A DNA stretch of 64,000 nt, from assembly GCA_013287985.1 (NCBI GenBank), contig JABDCT010000001.1, positions 22,989 to 86,988 of the forward strand, in the 5' to 3' direction. Below are positions 62,393 through 64,000 of this stretch, piece after piece. How positions within the stretch are numbered: the first letter of the stretch is position 1; every line of letters begins with the position of its first letter. This stretch comes from Chlamydiota bacterium (GTDB taxonomy: Bacteria > Chlamydiota > Chlamydiia > Chlamydiales > Rhabdochlamydiaceae). A program made the position numbers and the translations under genes. Below the pieces are notes generated by a model. It saw only the letters and a list, made by a program, of their open reading frames with translations. It was not told where the DNA came from and searched no databases.

Positions 62393-62926
62393 TTGATTCG
62401 ATTCACTTTCAAACCCGTCGAGAAATCGCAACGAGAGCTCATCCACAAATGGCTTAAGCAAGATTACATTCGTGAGTGGATCCATGGGAAGGGGTTGCAG
62501 AATACACTGGCAGGCTTGGAGCGCTTCTTCGAAGGCCCAGCCCCCGTGCAACATTGGATTGCCTATGATGGAACGATCCCTTTTGCCTATCTTCTCACAT
62601 CAAAAGTGCATAAGGATGCAGACGATGAGTATGCAGCATGGTGCCAGGAAGAAGGCGAAGCGATCACTCTCGACATATTCATTTGCGATAAGAACTACAT
62701 GGGCAAGGGCCTAGCGGTTCCTCTGATTCGCGCATTTCTAGTGAGCGAATTTCCTCACGTTTCTGAAGTGCTGATCGACCCTGAAGTGTCGAATGAACGC
62801 GCTGTGCATGTCTATCAGAAAGCAGGCTTCGAAATCTTCGGCACCTACATCGCGCCTTGGCACCCCGTTCCGCATTTTAAAATGCGGCTGAGCACGAAAA
62901 AACTTCATTCAATTTCTGAACAATAG
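62393..62926 (+). CDS. GNAT acetyltransferase, AAC(6')/RimJ-like
   Basis: A 177-aa acetyltransferase. The CoA-binding motif A is visible as ITLDIFICDKNYMGKGLAVPLIRAFL, with the GKG turn, and motif B as NERAVHVYQKAGF. It resembles the acetyltransferase_8 group, which includes aminoglycoside 6'-N-acetyltransferases and siderophore enzymes, but the substrate cannot be inferred. It starts with TTG without a clear ribosome-binding site, probably by coupling to the upstream gene. Its 3' end overlaps the convergent HIT gene by about 50 bp. Confidence 0.8.
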   Translation: MIRFTFKPVEKSQRELIHKWLKQDYIREWIHGKGLQNTLAGLERFFEGPAPVQHWIAYDGTIPFAYLLTSKVHKDADDEYAAWCQEEGEAITLDIFICDKNYMGKGLAVPLIRAFLVSEFPHVSEVLIDPEVSNERAVHVYQKAGFEIFGTYIAPWHPVPHFKMRLSTKKLHSISEQ

Positions 62927-63293
62927 CCATTTTATCCGCAGGTTCATAAGGAACACGCACAGGATGATCCCAGACGGTATTTGGCCAAGCAGGATCATCA
63001 TCAAACCGCGCGATCACATGGATGTGCAACTGCGGCGTTTTGTTGCCAATGGCTGCCACATTCAATTGCGTGGGCTTAAACTCCTCCCACAAGATTTTTT
63101 GAGCAAGTTCTATCTCTCTCATGAGTTGCAGCTGATCTTCACTAGTAAGATCCATCATGCGTAAAACATCATGCCTGCGTGGAACGAGAAATAACCAGGG
63201 ATAGTTCTTCTCATCCTGCAGAAGCACACGGCAAAGAGGCAAATCTGTTACAAAAGATTTTTTTGCAAGTTGTGGATGCAGTTCAAATGTCAT
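62877..63293 (-). CDS. HIT-family protein with altered histidine triad
   Basis: A 138-aa histidine-triad nucleotide-binding-type protein (start ATG 63293, MTFELHPQL, preferred over an upstream start that would lie inside the palindrome). The motif reads QLHIHVIARF, so the third His of HxHxHxx is replaced by Ile; the remaining HxH is intact. The segment VPRRHDVLRMMDLTSEDQLQLMREI is typical. This HxHxI variant is common in one proteobacterial-type subgroup, so it is not necessarily dead. Divergent from tag across an operator-like palindrome. Confidence 0.82.
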   Translation of the reverse strand: MTFELHPQLAKKSFVTDLPLCRVLLQDEKNYPWLFLVPRRHDVLRMMDLTSEDQLQLMREIELAQKILWEEFKPTQLNVAAIGNKTPQLHIHVIARFDDDPAWPNTVWDHPVRVPYEPADKMAIVQKLNEVFSCSAAF

Positions 63294-63298
63294 AGGAT

Positions 63299-63322
63299 AA
63301 ATGCTATCATTTGATAGCATTT
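63299..63322. promoter_or_regulatory. Perfect 24-bp palindrome between HIT gene and tag, operator candidate
   Basis: AAATGCTATCA (63299-63309) is followed by TT and the exact reverse complement TGATAGCATTT (63312-63322). It fills the space between two divergent start codons, where a repressor site or overlapping promoters would lie. Confidence 0.6.
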
Positions 63323-63328
63323 GTGAAA

Positions 63329-63889
63329 ATGCGCTGCTTTGGCATTGAAAAACTTTATACTGACTACCACGACAACGAATGGGGCGTCCCTTCGCATGAC
63401 GACCGCCACCTCTTCGAAATGCTCATCCTTGAGGGCGCGCAAGCGGGCCTGAGCTGGGAAACCGTGCTCAAAAAGCGCGAGGGTTATCGTATGGCCTTCC
63501 ACCGCTTCGATCCGGTTAAGGTGGCTGCGATGAGCGATGCAGAACTAGAAGCGCTCAGGCAAAACGAGGCAATCATCCGCAACCGCCTCAAAATCTACGC
63601 CGCCAGGCAAAATGCACGCGTTTTCTTGCAGATCCAGAAGGAATTCGGCTCGTTTGATAAGTACGTGTGGGGCTTTGTGAAGGGGAAACCGATTAGAAAT
63701 CACTGGAACAGCCTAAAAGAGTGCCCTGCAAAGACTCCGGAAAGCGATGCGCTATCCAAAGATTTGAAAAAGCGCGGCATGACTTTCGTCGGCTCGACAA
63801 TCATCTACGCATTCATGCAGGCCGTCGGCATGGTCAACGACCACATCAAGAGCTGCTGGAAATCAGAAAAACAGCCGGCCGGTCATTAA
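63329..63889 (+). CDS. tag: DNA-3-methyladenine glycosylase I
   Basis: Removes 3-methyladenine from alkylated DNA. The 186-aa protein from ATG 63329 starts MRCFGIEKLYTDYHDNEWGVP, with the family's DNEWG motif, then LILEGAQAGLSWETVLKKREG, the helix-hairpin-helix region, and the C-terminal FVGSTIIYAFMQAVGMVNDH with zinc-associated residues. The usual zinc Cys near the N-terminus is Cys3. It is divergent from the HIT gene across the palindrome. Confidence 0.93.
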   Translation: MRCFGIEKLYTDYHDNEWGVPSHDDRHLFEMLILEGAQAGLSWETVLKKREGYRMAFHRFDPVKVAAMSDAELEALRQNEAIIRNRLKIYAARQNARVFLQIQKEFGSFDKYVWGFVKGKPIRNHWNSLKECPAKTPESDALSKDLKKRGMTFVGSTIIYAFMQAVGMVNDHIKSCWKSEKQPAGH

Positions 63890-64000
63890 GCTCAGGGAGT
63901 GGATCTGCACGCCACTTCGAAACGGGTTTAATTATGACGGATTGAGTGGGCGCTGTCAGGTCACAGGCAATCGCGAGCTGCATATTCGGATTCAGCGCAC
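63846..64000 (-). CDS. Possible 3' end of a gene running off the window
   Basis: An open frame on the minus strand enters from the right edge (reading ALNPNMQLAIACDLTAP... and ending LISSSS, stop at 63846-63848). It would overlap the tag 3' end by 44 bp. The plus strand is also open here, so this call is weak. No family can be named from 50 codons. Confidence 0.25.
   Translation of the reverse strand, partial: ALNPNMQLAIACDLTAPTQSVIIKPVSKWRADPLPELNDRPAVFLISSSS

Noticed and set aside
63721..63945. Plus-strand frame overlapping the end of tag
   Set aside because: It is in another frame of tag, lacks a start signal and ends soon after the gene.
1..64000. tRNA, rRNA, CRISPR, insertion sequence or prophage
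   Set aside because: No spacer is long enough or folds like a tRNA; no direct-repeat array with unique spacers, transposase or phage structural gene was found. XerD is a housekeeping recombinase here and has no attachment-site duplication beside it.

Overview
The window reads as chromosome of a member of the Chlamydiota, most likely an environmental (protist-associated) lineage rather than Chlamydia itself. The evidence is gene content and order: a sucA-sucB-lpd operon divergent from a small acidic coiled-coil gene that overlaps hemW (the CT052-CT055 arrangement of Chlamydia trachomatis as I remember it), gatC-gatA-gatB in that order, RNase HIII next to recN, a Pkn1-like kinase/FGE-fold protein, a short RodZ and a DhnA-type class I aldolase. 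Inc-like membrane proteins and Ulp1-type proteases also fit a host-associated chlamydia. Species cannot be named from sequence alone. No rRNA, tRNA, CRISPR array, insertion sequence or prophage was seen.

Layout. 1-6.7 kb: glmS, a membrane adenylate cyclase, a Nudix hydrolase and a very long membrane-anchored AsmA/TamB-like protein, tightly packed. 6.7-11 kb: accessory block with an orphan 557-aa protein, a small Cys-rich protein, a GH18 chitinase-like protein with a helical N-terminus and a solitary HTH protein. 11-14.7 kb: fbaB, rlmI, rimO. 14.8-20.2 kb: a complete five-gene oligopeptide ABC transporter (oppABCDF). 20.3-22.1 kb: APC permease fused to a universal stress domain. 22.2-24.9 kb: an AT-rich tandem family of three related genes with a broken fourth piece. 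24.9-30.2 kb: ispH, Pkn1-like protein, YyaL-type protein, rodZ. 30.3-33.2 kb: AT-rich block with two tandem membrane-anchored CE-clan (Ulp1/C48) cysteine proteases and an unknown gene.

33.2-39.9 kb: rnhC-recN, an outer-membrane barrel candidate, secreted and Yip1-family proteins, a hidden 54-aa secreted acidic protein, an epimerase and a DUF378 protein. 39.9-43.2 kb: gatCAB. 43.3-48.9 kb: a TolC/adaptor/RND efflux system. 49-54 kb: xerD and three large Inc-like hydrophobic proteins. 54-55.2 kb: a ferredoxin and a DUF1858-IscA fusion. 55.2-61.9 kb: 2-oxoglutarate dehydrogenase complex and hemW. 62-64 kb: unknown protein, GNAT, HIT, tag.

The points most worth following are: the paired Ulp1-like proteases plus a third protein with a similarly spaced His/Asp/Gln/Cys set; a dispersed palindrome family built from iterated short words that sits at gene ends and supplies stop codons and C-terminal residues; the recombining tandem family at 22-25 kb; the degenerate kinase domain of the Pkn1-like protein; and small features such as the 54-aa gene and near-leaderless promoters. 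The accessory genes look visibly more AT-rich than the housekeeping genes (by eye, not computed).
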